Shown here piece by piece: positions 50,469 through 60,186 of a stretch of 64,000 bases of DNA. The notes under the pieces were generated by a model that saw nothing but the letters and a program-made list of their open reading frames with translations, did no database searches and was not told the DNA's origin. The position numbers were made by a program, and so were the translations under genes. Every line of letters begins with the position of its first letter. Positions within the stretch are counted from its first letter, which is position 1. The stretch comes from Chlorobaculum sp. MV4-Y. Its GTDB lineage: Bacteria; Bacteroidota; Chlorobiia; Chlorobiales; Chlorobiaceae. Where the stretch lies: NCBI RefSeq assembly GCF_025244685.1, contig NZ_CP104202.1, positions 560,323 through 624,322 on the forward strand. The letters are read 5' to 3'.

Positions 50469-50842
50469 GCTAAGCGAAGCGGTAGTCCAGCGATGAATGT
50501 GTGGAAATGGATTTTGAAATCGATATGTTGATTTCAATTGCAATTTTTATTGTGCAAATACGATGACTGCTACAGCAATTGAAAATAATTCTTGCGCTCT
50601 TTGGGCTTGGGCTGAGGGACGGATGATTTTTTTGAGCTTGCAATGGGTGTATAATCGGTTTTTCGGCGGATCGATTCGGGATTTTGAAAGCGGCGTCGGC
50701 AGAGGAGCTGAAAAAGGTGACGGTCGAGGGGATTGTCGCCGAGCATTTTCAGCTTCCGCTGCCGGAAGTAGCGGCGTGGTGTTATGCTGGATCAGTGTGA
50801 AAAAGTGATAGTTAGGATTTTTATGCGGAAACCATATAATCA
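50469..50842. other. Intergenic region with a possible coding remnant
   Basis: No complete gene. At 50694-50805 a short frame (AASAEELKKVTVEGIVAEHF then QLPLPEVAAWCYAGSV) looks like a fragment of a real protein, possibly an antitoxin such as a DUF433 member, but the match is weak. No start codon fits. The stretch from 50540 to 50690 holds nothing recognisable. Confidence 0.4.
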
Positions 50843-51358
50843 ATGTTATGTATCAAGAAGAGGCTGTTGAAATTCGCAGAAATTGTTAAACGAATCACGG
50901 GTTTTGGTACTCCAATTTTTGGCATTTCATGGATTCCGCCAGAATCAGAACGCGTTGCGGCAAAACGTATCATTTCTCAGCTCGAAAACCGGCGCGTTCT
51001 GTATAAATCGAGCGAAATGGAAGTTCCAGAACATTGCGTAACCTCTATAATTGACATCCGCCGAATGCTTTCCCTTGAGCTTGATTCTTTAGAAGATAAG
51101 TCGGTTTTGGCAAAGTCAATACGAGCGATGCGCGCTGCTTGTCGAAAATTCCTCGATTTAGTGCAGGCAGATCACAGGATAGTTCGTTTCGGGGCGCATT
51201 TTGGTCATTTTGCAAGTTGGGAATTCAATGGTGCAGTAGGTGAGCTTCGTGGAGTGTTTGGTGTTCATTTTGCCCAGATTGCGGCGCAGTACGGTTTGGA
51301 TATCGAGGATGATTTAGCTGCAATCCTTCCAGTGCCGGGCGAATCAACGGAAACATAA
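50843..51358 (+). CDS. Conserved protein of unknown function (DUF6650-like)
   Basis: 171 residues. The sequence KRITGFGTPIFGISWIPPES followed by AAKRIISQLENRRVLYKSSE, and later LAKSIRAMRAACRKFLDLVQ, matches a family of unknown role I know only as unannotated accessory proteins in many bacteria; the number DUF6650 is from memory. The C-terminal half has FGAHFGHFASWEFNGAVGEL. ATG at 50843 has no ribosome site, so the exact start is uncertain. It lies in a decaying accessory stretch and converges with rimO. Confidence 0.6.
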   Translation: MLCIKKRLLKFAEIVKRITGFGTPIFGISWIPPESERVAAKRIISQLENRRVLYKSSEMEVPEHCVTSIIDIRRMLSLELDSLEDKSVLAKSIRAMRAACRKFLDLVQADHRIVRFGAHFGHFASWEFNGAVGELRGVFGVHFAQIAAQYGLDIEDDLAAILPVPGESTET

Positions 51359-51378
51359 CAAAAGCTAAATAAGAGGTT

Positions 51379-52707
51379 TTACTGCTGCTTTTTATTTCTT
51401 TTCTCCCCAATCCTCCCAAACAACTCGTAAGCCGTCGAATCTTCGACAATCACCTGTCGGAAATCTCCTTCTTTCGCTACCTCATCTCCAATCTCGATAA
51501 TCACGTCGTTATCGACTTCGGGGGCGTCGTATTCGGTCCGTCCATAGGCGACGTTTTCCTCGATGCGGTCGATGAGAACTTTGAGCGTCTGGTCTTCGAA
51601 CTTGCGGTTGAGGCTGGCCGAAATTCCTTCCTGTAACTCCATCAGTTCGCTGACCCGCTCCTCCTTCTCTTCGTCACTCACAGTGTCGTCCAGCGCGTAG
51701 GCGGGGGCGTGTTCTTCGTGGCGGTAGGGGAAGCAGCCGAGGCGGTCGAAGCGGGTTTGGCGGACGAAGTCGAGCAGTTCCTCGAACTCTCCGCGGGTTT
51801 CGCCGGGGTAGCCGGCGATCATGGTGGTGCGGAGGCGGATGTCGGGGTTTCGCTGGCGGATGTCGTCGATGAGCTGTTCGGTGGCCTTGCGTCCGATGCC
51901 TCGTTGCATCGAACGGAGGATGCGGTCGTTGATGTGTTGCAGCGGCATGTCAAGGTAATTGCAGACGTTACGGCGCTCGCGCATGGTATCGATCACCTCC
52001 AGCGGGAAGTTGAGCGGGTAGGCGTAGAGCAGGCGGATCCAGTCGAAGCCCATGTCGGAGAGGCGCAGCGTGAGGTCGTTCAGCGCGGACTTGCCGTAGA
52101 GGTCGTAGCCATAGACGCTGATGTCCTGAGCGATGAGATTCAGCTCCTTGACGCCCTGCTCTTGCAGTAGCGCGGCTTCGCGCAGAAGCTGCTCGACTGG
52201 CTGGCTGACGTATGGGCCGCGAATCTTCGGGATCGAGCAGAAGGAGCAGTGCCGGTTGCACCCTTCGGAAATTTTCAGAAATGCGTAGTGCGGTGGTGTG
52301 AGCAGTTCGCGCCGGTCGAACAGTTCCTCCCGGTATTTCGCGCCGATGGCCACGAGCACCTCCGGCAGTTCCCGGGTGCCGAACCATCCGTCAACCTCCG
52401 GTATTTCCTCGGCGAGTTCGTTGCGGTAGAGTTCGACGAGGCAACCCATCACGTAAACCTCGCGGACGCCACCGTCCTCCTTTTTGCCGATGGCAGCGAG
52501 GGTCTCGTTGATCGACTCCTCTTTGGCATCCTCGATGAAGCCGCAGGTGTTGATGAGGATGATGTCGGCCTCGTCCGCGTCATCTGTAAAAGTCAACCCC
52601 GAGGCGAGTGCCTGCGCCATGAGACGCTCGCTGTCCACGGTGTTCTTCGAGCAGCCGAGACTGAGCAGGAAGATTGCCGGTTTGCGTTCCGTTTCAGCCA
52701 TTGTCAT
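51379..52707 (-). CDS. rimO: Ribosomal protein S12 methylthiotransferase RimO
   Basis: 442 residues. It adds a methylthio group to an aspartate of ribosomal protein S12. The N-terminal cluster cysteines are LGCSKNTVDSE, INTCGFIEDAKEES and YVMGCLVELY; the radical SAM cluster is EGCNRHCSFCSIPKIRGPY. A C-terminal TRAM domain (GRIEENVAYGRTEYDAPEVD-like region) follows. MiaB is the alternative, but SIPKIRG is RimO-like. It overlaps the tgt stop by 14 bases; ATG at 52701 is a possible alternative start. Confidence 0.95.
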   Translation of the reverse strand: MTMAETERKPAIFLLSLGCSKNTVDSERLMAQALASGLTFTDDADEADIILINTCGFIEDAKEESINETLAAIGKKEDGGVREVYVMGCLVELYRNELAEEIPEVDGWFGTRELPEVLVAIGAKYREELFDRRELLTPPHYAFLKISEGCNRHCSFCSIPKIRGPYVSQPVEQLLREAALLQEQGVKELNLIAQDISVYGYDLYGKSALNDLTLRLSDMGFDWIRLLYAYPLNFPLEVIDTMRERRNVCNYLDMPLQHINDRILRSMQRGIGRKATEQLIDDIRQRNPDIRLRTTMIAGYPGETRGEFEELLDFVRQTRFDRLGCFPYRHEEHAPAYALDDTVSDEEKEERVSELMELQEGISASLNRKFEDQTLKVLIDRIEENVAYGRTEYDAPEVDNDVIIEIGDEVAKEGDFRQVIVEDSTAYELFGRIGEKRNKKQQ

Positions 52708-53827
52708 TACCGTTGAACTCCATGAGGAACGCCTCTTTCCACTCCCTGAAAGTGCCCGTCTGGATATGCTGACGCGCGGTCGAGGTGAGCCAGAGGTAGA
52801 ACGAGAGGTTGTGCATCGTGCAGAGCTTCAAGCCGAGAATCTCGCCAACGTTGAGCAGATGGCGGATGTAAGCGCGCGAGTAGTTGCGGCAGACGTGGTT
52901 GTCGAACCCTTCGTCGATGGGGCGGAAGTCGTCGGCGTACTTTCCGGCGCGCAGGTTGATCGTGCCTTTGCGGGTATAGACGCGCCCGTTGCGCCCCTCG
53001 CGCGTCGGGATGACGCAGTCGAACATGTCGATGCCTCGCTCGATGGCGTTGAGAATGTTCGCGGGCGTACCGACCCCCATCAGGTAGCGCGGCTTCGATT
53101 CGGGCAAAATGGTGTGCGACAGTTCAATCATCCGGTACATCTCCTCCGCAGGTTCGCCGACCGCCATGCCGCCGACCGCGTAGCCGTCGAAATCCATGCC
53201 GACCAGCTCCTGGCTTGAGTGAGCGCGCAAATCGTCGAAGGTGCCGCCCTGTGTGATGCCGAACTGGAACTGCTCGTAGCCGTAGTGCGGGCGGGTGGAA
53301 AGAAAATGGGTTCTCGCCCGCTCGGCCCAGCGCAGCGTCAGCTCGCCGGACTTGCGTACGTACTCCCGTTCGGCAGGCCACGGCGGACACTCGTCGAGTG
53401 GCATCATGATGTCGCTGCCAATGATGCGCTGCGTATCGACCACGTTCTCCGGTGTAAAGTGGAGTTTCGAGCCGTCGAGATGCGATTTGAACATCACTCC
53501 CTCCTCGCTGATTTTGCGCAGATCGGTGAGCGAATAGACCTGATAGCCGCCGCTATCGGTCAACAGCGGGCCATCCCAATTCATGAAGCGGTGAACGCCG
53601 CCTGCCTTGAAGAGAATGTCGTTGCCGGGCTTGAGGTAGAGGTGGTAAGTGTTGGCGAGAATGATTTTTGCGTCGAGCGCCTTCAGCTCCTCTGGCTCGA
53701 CCGACTTGACGCTGGCGCGAGTGCCGACCGGCATGAAAATCGGCGTGGGAATGTCGCCGTGGCTGGTCGAGAGCACGCCGCAACGCGCGGCTGAGTGGCG
53801 GTCTGTGGAGAGAACTGAAAATTTCAT
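52694..53827 (-). CDS. tgt: Queuine/preQ1 tRNA-ribosyltransferase
   Basis: 377 residues. It exchanges guanine 34 of certain tRNAs for preQ1. Catalytic aspartates lie in LLTDSGGYQVYSL and near ERGIDMFDCVIPTREGRNGR. The usual zinc site is C-x-C-x2-C...H; here the segment reads DEGFDNHVCRNYSRAYIRHL, keeping only the third Cys (313), with F308 and N310 in the first two positions. That may be a clade-specific loss of the structural zinc. It overlaps rimO by 14 bases, so the two form an operon. queD of the same pathway is at 6.7-7.2 kb. Confidence 0.95.
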   Translation of the reverse strand: MKFSVLSTDRHSAARCGVLSTSHGDIPTPIFMPVGTRASVKSVEPEELKALDAKIILANTYHLYLKPGNDILFKAGGVHRFMNWDGPLLTDSGGYQVYSLTDLRKISEEGVMFKSHLDGSKLHFTPENVVDTQRIIGSDIMMPLDECPPWPAEREYVRKSGELTLRWAERARTHFLSTRPHYGYEQFQFGITQGGTFDDLRAHSSQELVGMDFDGYAVGGMAVGEPAEEMYRMIELSHTILPESKPRYLMGVGTPANILNAIERGIDMFDCVIPTREGRNGRVYTRKGTINLRAGKYADDFRPIDEGFDNHVCRNYSRAYIRHLLNVGEILGLKLCTMHNLSFYLWLTSTARQHIQTGTFREWKEAFLMEFNGNDNG

Positions 53828-54107
53828 AGTGCTGGGCAGGTGACGGAAACTGATGGCGTAGCCATAACGATGAATGAAGGTAGGGAACCGTATTCACAAA
53901 TAAAAATTGACATGCTTTGCGTGTTTGTTAAAGCAATAATGAAGAAAATAACGGTATAAAATTTTATAGATGGGCAAAAATGTTGTAAGTTTAAAATATA
54001 CTTCATAGAGAATGAAAATTTATGTATAAGGTGCCGCTGATGTATATGCGAGCAATATATGAAAGGCGTATTTCGAGTCCGGCAAACCTTTAAACACTAT
54101 CTTCCTC

Positions 54108-56558
54108 ATGTCAGGGAATAGCACAAGCGCAATGTTCGGATTTTCGAATTCGGATATATCCGTTTCTTCTGGACATACTCTTCATCTTGATGACGTGTTG
54201 CCTCAGTCCATGTACATGGTGGATGCGGATGGGCGTATGGTACGCTGGAGCCCGTGGTTTCGGGACCGGATCGCCGGACTTTCTGATGCGGAGGTGGCTT
54301 CGATCGATTTTCTTGAACTGATTCATCCCGAAGACAGAGAGCTGGTCCGGCAGCGAATGCGGAAGATTCTCGATCAGGGCGTTCAGGACAGTCTTGAGGT
54401 CAGGATATTTCTCAAAGGTGGGCCTGCATTTCGCTGGTTTTTTCTTGTGGCCAACCGATATGAATATGACGGGCACTATTTCATAACCGGTACAGGCATC
54501 GATATTACCCGTCTGAAAAATTCGGGTATGGCTATGATGCATGGTGAACAGCGGTACCGCTCAATGTTTGAAAAGGTCGATGCACCGGTGTTCATTACCG
54601 ACACCAATGGTGTTATTGTCTATGTTTCACCGGCTTTTGAAAAGATAACCGGTTACTCATTCTCAGAATGCGTGGGCAAGCCGTTCCTCGAATGCTGCAA
54701 AGAAATTGAGCCGGGAGGAGTATCGTTTTCCATGTTCAGCGACGTCATATCAAACGCTTCAGCCGTCAAGGCCAGCGAAATCACGATTCTCAAGAAAGAT
54801 GGTTCGTCGAGTTACGTTGAATTGAAATTTCAGCGTTATCATGATAACCGTAACGAAGGTGTGATCGGGGTGCTTTACGATCTCACCCAGCGCAAAAGGC
54901 TTGAGTTGCTGATGGAGTTCCGTCTCGGGCTTTTGCAGCACGCCGACAAGACGTCTATCGATGAAATTATGCAAAAGATGCTCGACGAAGCTGAAAAGCT
55001 TACCGACAGCATGTTCAGCTTTATCTGTTTTCTTTCTGTTGATTCGGGCGGCGTGTCTGACTGTATTTTGTCGAGCAGTGTTCGTGATCGGATGGGGGCG
55101 ACGAGCCAAAGCGGAGAGCAGTTTCCATTCGATGTGATGCCGTTTCTGAATGATGCCATCAAATCCGGCCGAGCCAGCATTGTCAACGGATACCTTGAAC
55201 AGGCTCATTCAGACGTTTCTTTTGATCATTCCGCCATATTCAACAGCCTTTCAGTCCCGATCATTGAGTGCGGCAATGTTGTTGCCGTTCTGCTGGTTAG
55301 TAACAAGCGTACGCCCTATACCGACAATGATGTTCACTGGGTAGGTATGCTTACTGATCTTGTCTGGGAGATTGTGCTCCGGAAACGGGCAGCGCAGGCC
55401 GAGATTAACAATCAGTCGCTTCTGCTGCAAATTCAGAAGATGGAGCTTGTCGGTCAGCTTGCTGGTGGCATAGCCCATGACTTCAACAACATGCTTGGGG
55501 TTATTCTCGGCAATGCCGAACTGGCGCTGTCGAGTGATGGCCTTGAGGCATCGGTTGAGGAGAATCTGCAGGAAATTTACCGGGCGGCTGAACGTTCGGC
55601 TGAAATGACCAGCCAGTTGCTTGCATTTGCTCGCAAGCAGACGGCTATGCCCAAACCGGTGAATATCGATGAGGTAGTTCAGGATTCGCTGCCGATTCTG
55701 CAAAGAGTGGCAGGAGAAAAAATTGAGATTGAATTACGGCTGTGTGGTGATGACTGCCGGCTTCACATCGATCCGTCCCAGATCGAACAGATTCTGATGA
55801 ATCTCTGTATTTATGCCCGTGACGCTATGAATGGGGCCGGAAAAATCGTTATTGAGGCGAAGCGAATCAACATCGCACCGTCACAGCATAGTGGCGGCGA
55901 TTTCAGATTGTCAGGGGATTTTATCATGCTTTCCGTGACCGATACCGGTCAGGGTATTGCTGATATCCACAAGTCGCACATTTTCGAGCCGTTTTTCACC
56001 ACCAAGGTACTGGGGAAAGGCACCGGTCTTGGACTTTCGTCGGTCTATGGTATTGTCAAACAGAACAGGGGGTTTGTCGATTTTGAAAGTAAAGTGGGAG
56101 TCGGGACTACGTTCCATATCTATCTGCCTCTCTATAAAAAGCATGATATTTCTGGAGCTGACAACGGTACCGGCAGCGGCAAAAATGAACAGACGACGAT
56201 TCTTGTTGTCGAAGACGAACTCGAAATTCTCAATCTTTGCCGGATCATGCTTCAAAAGTCCGGCTTCAAAGTGTATGCCGCCAACTCTCCATCCGAGGCC
56301 ATCGTGATTGCCGAAGAAAACAGCGGCAAGATCGATTTGGTTCTGACCGATGTGGTTATGCCGGAGATGAACGGTGTTGATCTCTCCTCGAAGCTTTCGG
56401 CCATCAGTCCCGGTTTCAGGGTGCTTTTTATGTCGGGATATCCGGCGGACGTGATTGCCAGTCACGGGGTGGATAACCCGCTGGTCAACGTTATCCGCAA
56501 GCCCTTTACGTTCAAGGCACTGGTCGAAAAGGTTCGGGAATGCATCGATGCGGAGTGA
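54108..56558 (+). CDS. Hybrid sensor histidine kinase with PAS and GAF domains and a receiver
   Basis: 816 residues without transmembrane segments, so cytoplasmic. Order: PAS (about 25-135, with DADGRMVRWSPWFRDRIAGL), PAS (about 145-265, FITDTNGVIVYVSPAFEKIT), a GAF-like domain (about 275-410), a histidine kinase core with phospho-acceptor His 457 in GGIAHDFNN, ATPase motifs N-box NLCIYARDAMNG, G-box GTGLGLSSVYG, and a C-terminal receiver with Asp 748 in LTDVVMPEMNG. The signal is unknown. No response regulator gene is adjacent, which suggests the attached receiver relays phosphate to another protein. Upstream of it are 280 AT-rich bases. Confidence 0.93.
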   Translation: MSGNSTSAMFGFSNSDISVSSGHTLHLDDVLPQSMYMVDADGRMVRWSPWFRDRIAGLSDAEVASIDFLELIHPEDRELVRQRMRKILDQGVQDSLEVRIFLKGGPAFRWFFLVANRYEYDGHYFITGTGIDITRLKNSGMAMMHGEQRYRSMFEKVDAPVFITDTNGVIVYVSPAFEKITGYSFSECVGKPFLECCKEIEPGGVSFSMFSDVISNASAVKASEITILKKDGSSSYVELKFQRYHDNRNEGVIGVLYDLTQRKRLELLMEFRLGLLQHADKTSIDEIMQKMLDEAEKLTDSMFSFICFLSVDSGGVSDCILSSSVRDRMGATSQSGEQFPFDVMPFLNDAIKSGRASIVNGYLEQAHSDVSFDHSAIFNSLSVPIIECGNVVAVLLVSNKRTPYTDNDVHWVGMLTDLVWEIVLRKRAAQAEINNQSLLLQIQKMELVGQLAGGIAHDFNNMLGVILGNAELALSSDGLEASVEENLQEIYRAAERSAEMTSQLLAFARKQTAMPKPVNIDEVVQDSLPILQRVAGEKIEIELRLCGDDCRLHIDPSQIEQILMNLCIYARDAMNGAGKIVIEAKRINIAPSQHSGGDFRLSGDFIMLSVTDTGQGIADIHKSHIFEPFFTTKVLGKGTGLGLSSVYGIVKQNRGFVDFESKVGVGTTFHIYLPLYKKHDISGADNGTGSGKNEQTTILVVEDELEILNLCRIMLQKSGFKVYAANSPSEAIVIAEENSGKIDLVLTDVVMPEMNGVDLSSKLSAISPGFRVLFMSGYPADVIASHGVDNPLVNVIRKPFTFKALVEKVRECIDAE

Positions 56559-56603
56559 ATCGCCGGAAACAGACGTCTCAGGTGCCGTTTTGCTTTTGAT
56601 GAC

Positions 56604-57467
56604 TCAGGCCGGGTGGTGATGCCGAACTGCAGACGCTTCACCGTCATGTTCAAGTGAGCTGACCCTGACCGATACGCCGAGTTTTTCTGAGGCGGTGCCT
56701 TTGTAGGTGCCTCGTACCGGCGGTACGTCACCATAGTCACGTCCTGTTCCGATCTTGATGTACCGGTCGTCCACGAAAAGCGTTTTGTGGGTCGGATCGA
56801 AACCTGCCCACCCATTTTCTTCTCCGCACCACACTTCGCACCATGCGTGACTCGCCTCGTCCTGTCCCTCCGGAGTGCTCCCGCCGCCGTAGAGATAGCC
56901 ACTGACATAGCGAGCCGGAAGGCCGAGATGACGACAGGTCGCGAGCATGATGTGGGCAAAATCCTGGCACACACCGCGTCCGAGCGCCATGACTACGGCG
57001 CTGGTGCTGTGCACGTCGGTCGCGCCCGGCTCGTAGAGGAAGGTATCGTTGATATACCGGCAGATTTCAGTGGCTTGCTGGTACGGCTCATCGATCTCCC
57101 TGAAGCGGGCAGCAAGGACTTGAATCGCGGCATCGAAGTGGACATAGTGGCTCTCGGCAAGCAGATCGAGCAGGAGGATTTCATCCTCGGTGAACGGGCC
57201 AGTCTCCTGATGGGCGGCAGTCTCTACCACTGAAGTCGCGACGATCTGCACCCGTTTATGGCTTTGCAGGATATTGAAATGGTGCACCCTGTTACCGTAA
57301 AAATCGGGATAATCAAATATGGCTGCCGATGGCGTAACCTGGAGGTTGAAGCTGACACATTGCTGCGAGCCGCTGCCACTCGCTGGATGCAGGCGCACTT
57401 CTGTCGCGGTTTCGTAGATCGGTTCTTCGTATTCGAAAAGCGTTGAATGTTCGACTTTGAGGATCAT
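56604..57467 (-). CDS. Transglutaminase-family protein
   Basis: 287 residues. A bacterial transglutaminase-like N-terminal region (LKVEHSTLFEYEEPIYETAT) leads to the catalytic triad: Cys in LGRGVCQDFAHIMLATCRHL, His in DEASHAWCEVW and Asp in GFDPTHKT. It overlaps the alpha-E gene stop by four bases (ATGA). With its two upstream partners it forms a conserved three-gene set (ATP-grasp, alpha-E, transglutaminase) whose substrate is unknown; peptide-bond formation by the ATP-grasp and cleavage or crosslinking by the transglutaminase fold has been proposed. Confidence 0.92.
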   Translation of the reverse strand: MILKVEHSTLFEYEEPIYETATEVRLHPASGSGSQQCVSFNLQVTPSAAIFDYPDFYGNRVHHFNILQSHKRVQIVATSVVETAAHQETGPFTEDEILLLDLLAESHYVHFDAAIQVLAARFREIDEPYQQATEICRYINDTFLYEPGATDVHSTSAVVMALGRGVCQDFAHIMLATCRHLGLPARYVSGYLYGGGSTPEGQDEASHAWCEVWCGEENGWAGFDPTHKTLFVDDRYIKIGTGRDYGDVPPVRGTYKGTASEKLGVSVRVSSLEHDGEASAVRHHHPA

Positions 57468-58588
57468 GCGCTGAAAGGTTTCCGGTTGACAGCGTCGATG
57501 AAACGTTGTTGTTGCTGCTGTTGCTGTGATTGAGACTGGCTCCAGTTGGCCCGGCGCCCGTCGAGGCCGGTGAAGGGATGCGCCTCGGAAATATTGGCAG
57601 GCTCGATCTTCGGCGTGTGATAGGCGAAGTAGAGCAGATGCAGCTGTTCGCCAATTTTGGCCAGCCCCTGTTCAACCTCTTCAAGGAACCGGTGCACCCC
57701 TTGCTGAAGGATCTCTTCGACGGTAGTATAGCTCATTTCCGCCTCCATTTTACCGATCAGACGGTCCACGTTGTTGGCGTAACGGTGCGAGGAGCTGCCC
57801 GAAATTCTCCACAGGGACTCCTGCGCCGCGCAGATCGAAAAAGCGATGCTGCGGGGGAAGCTGCGGTCAAGAATCAGGAAACTGAGAATGTTGTCGGGAT
57901 CGATTTTCGAGAGATAGACTTTCCGGAATGCTTCCAGCGCGCTGCAACTTTTCAGCACGGCCATCCACTGGATGATATCCATTGAGCTTCTTACGATGTC
58001 GGCGTGGTGTTCATGGCCGTGCATCAGCATGTGGTACTTGACGTCGATGAGTCGCGCGGCATTGTCGGCCCGCTCCAGGTACTTGCCGATCTGCACGAAC
58101 TCCCATCCCTCGTTGTGCGAAAAGGTGTTGTCGGTGATGCCCTGGAAGAGATGCGAGGCGTTCTTGATCTCCTTGTAAAAGGTGTAGGGATCGCTGTGCA
58201 CCTGCTGGGGCGAAACGCTCTGCAGGAAGTGGTAGAGGTTGTTGAGCTGCTCCCACATTTCGCTTGAAATGCTCTCGATGATGCTCCGGGCGTTTTCACG
58301 CGCCATGCTGATCGAGGAGAGAATCGAGCTGCTGTTCTTGCGATTGAACACAAGATAATCGGTCACCGAGTGAGCATCGTACTCCTGGTAAAGGCTGTTG
58401 AAATGCTCCGGATCGGACATCACCATAATGAGTGGCTTCCAGTAGTTCGGATGACCGACCGGGGTGATGCTGTTCAGGTCGAGTAGCAGGTTGAAGTTGA
58501 CGTCGAGAAAGCGCGCGGTGTTTTCCGCGCGTTCAAAGTAACGGCTCATCCAGAACAGCGATTCAGCGACACGGCTCAGCATTGACAA
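57464..58588 (-). CDS. Alpha-E domain protein
   Basis: 374 residues of the alpha-helical alpha-E family. The N-terminal MLSRVAESLFWMSRYFERAE and the repeated RxA-E pattern (FEWRAENTARFLDV-like, KYLERADNAARLIDVKYHML) are typical. The role is unknown, but it is always linked with circularly permuted ATP-grasp and transglutaminase genes. The start may be two codons later (58582). It begins 16 bases after the ATP-grasp stop and overlaps the transglutaminase gene. Confidence 0.93.
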   Translation of the reverse strand: MSMLSRVAESLFWMSRYFERAENTARFLDVNFNLLLDLNSITPVGHPNYWKPLIMVMSDPEHFNSLYQEYDAHSVTDYLVFNRKNSSSILSSISMARENARSIIESISSEMWEQLNNLYHFLQSVSPQQVHSDPYTFYKEIKNASHLFQGITDNTFSHNEGWEFVQIGKYLERADNAARLIDVKYHMLMHGHEHHADIVRSSMDIIQWMAVLKSCSALEAFRKVYLSKIDPDNILSFLILDRSFPRSIAFSICAAQESLWRISGSSSHRYANNVDRLIGKMEAEMSYTTVEEILQQGVHRFLEEVEQGLAKIGEQLHLLYFAYHTPKIEPANISEAHPFTGLDGRRANWSQSQSQQQQQQQRFIDAVNRKPFSA

Positions 58589-58604
58589 TTCGTTCGTTAA
58601 AGGT

Positions 58605-60053
58605 TCAGTTATCGATGACCCAGGTATCCTTGCTTCCGCCGCCCTGTGAAGAGTTGACCACGAGCGAGCCGCGCTTGAGCGCCACTCTGGTCAGGCCGCC
58701 GGGCACGATGGAGAGCGATTTGCCGTAGAGCACATAGGGACGAAGGTCGATATGGCACGGCGCGATCTCGGTGTCGTTGAAAAAGCTCGGATGGCGCGAG
58801 AGCGAAATGGTCGGCTGTGCGATGTAGTTCCGGGGATTCTCCACGATCTTTTCGGCGAAACGCTCGCGCTCCTCGGGCGTGGATTGCGGGCCGACCAGCA
58901 TACCGTATCCACCCGACTCGTTGGCCGCCTTGACCACCAGCTTGTCGAGATTTTCGAGAATGTACTTCAGGTGCTTCGGGTTGCCCGCGAGCCAGGTTTC
59001 GACGTTGTCGAGAACCGGATCTTCGCCGAGGTAGTATTTGATGATCTGCGGTACGAAGCTGTAGATCACCTTGTCGTCCGCTACGCCGGTGCCGATGGCA
59101 TTGGCCAGCGTCACGTTGCCCTTGCGGTAGGCGTTGACCAGGCCCGCCACCCCCAGCACCGAGTCGGGCCTGAAGACGAGCGGGTCGATGAATTCGTCAT
59201 CCACGCGGCGGTAGATCACGTCCACGATTTTCAATCCCTTGGTCGTGCGGGTATAGACCTTGTTGTTGTTAACCACCAGGTCGCGCCCCTCGGTGAGCTG
59301 AACGCCCATCTGCCGGGCGAGGAAGCTGTGCTCGAAATAGGCCGAGTTGTAGATGCCCGGCGTGAGCACCACCACCTTGGGATCGGCCTTCGGCGTCGGG
59401 CTGATCTCCTGAAGCGTGCGGAGCAGCTGCTGCGGGTAGTTCTCGACCGGGCGCACCGTGTAGCGGTCGAAGAGCACCGGGAAGGCGCGCTTCATGGCGA
59501 TGCGGTTCTGCAACATGTACGAGACGCCGCTCGGCGTACGCAGGTTGTCTTCCAGAACAAGGTAACGGCCGTCCGCATCACGGATGAGGTCACTGCCCGT
59601 GACGTGGATGTAGATGCCGAGCGGTGGTCGAACGCCGACGAACTCGCGCCGGAAGTGCTTGCTGCCGAGCACCAGTTCGGGGGGAATAACCTTGTCACGC
59701 AGGATTTTCTGATCCTGATAAATATCTGCGAGGAAAAGGTTTAATGCAGTGATGCGCTGAACAAGTCCGCGCTCGATGCCCTCCCATTCGGAACCGGGGA
59801 TGATTCTCGGAATCAGGTCGAACGGAAAGATGCGCTCGATCCCCTCGTCAACACCATAGACGGTGAAGGTGATGCCCTGGTTGCGGAAAAAGATGTTCAC
59901 CAGCTCCCGCCTCGCCCGGATGTCTGCCGCCGAAAACTGATTGAACCTCTGCATCATGATGCCATAGTGAGCGCGCGGTCCATCGTCACTGGCGATTACC
60001 TCATCGAAAAAGCGGTCAGATTGCGGGTGATATTGATCGAACAGTCGGGTCAT
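58605..60053 (-). CDS. Circularly permuted ATP-grasp type 2 protein
   Basis: 482 residues. It opens [20 protein letters not shown], with the family segments [14 protein letters not shown]-like, [20 protein letters not shown] and [20 protein letters not shown]. The ATP-grasp fold is permuted. The enzyme is predicted to form an amide bond between a carboxylate and an amine using ATP. It heads the three-gene operon and has a 134-base upstream gap. Its substrate is unknown. Confidence 0.93.
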   Translation of the reverse strand: MTRLFDQYHPQSDRFFDEVIASDDGPRAHYGIMMQRFNQFSAADIRARRELVNIFFRNQGITFTVYGVDEGIERIFPFDLIPRIIPGSEWEGIERGLVQRITALNLFLADIYQDQKILRDKVIPPELVLGSKHFRREFVGVRPPLGIYIHVTGSDLIRDADGRYLVLEDNLRTPSGVSYMLQNRIAMKRAFPVLFDRYTVRPVENYPQQLLRTLQEISPTPKADPKVVVLTPGIYNSAYFEHSFLARQMGVQLTEGRDLVVNNNKVYTRTTKGLKIVDVIYRRVDDEFIDPLVFRPDSVLGVAGLVNAYRKGNVTLANAIGTGVADDKVIYSFVPQIIKYYLGEDPVLDNVETWLAGNPKHLKYILENLDKLVVKAANESGGYGMLVGPQSTPEERERFAEKIVENPRNYIAQPTISLSRHPSFFNDTEIAPCHIDLRPYVLYGKSLSIVPGGLTRVALKRGSLVVNSSQGGGSKDTWVIDN

Positions 60054-60186
60054 GGACGGTAAAAAAAGAGATTGCGGACTGCGTCAGGCTACCTGGCGGC
60101 AACTTAAATAAATACGGTTATTTGTGATTATTTCCTAAATAAATAATGCAAAAATGTAGAGTAGTCGAGGCGATTTTGGATGGAAA

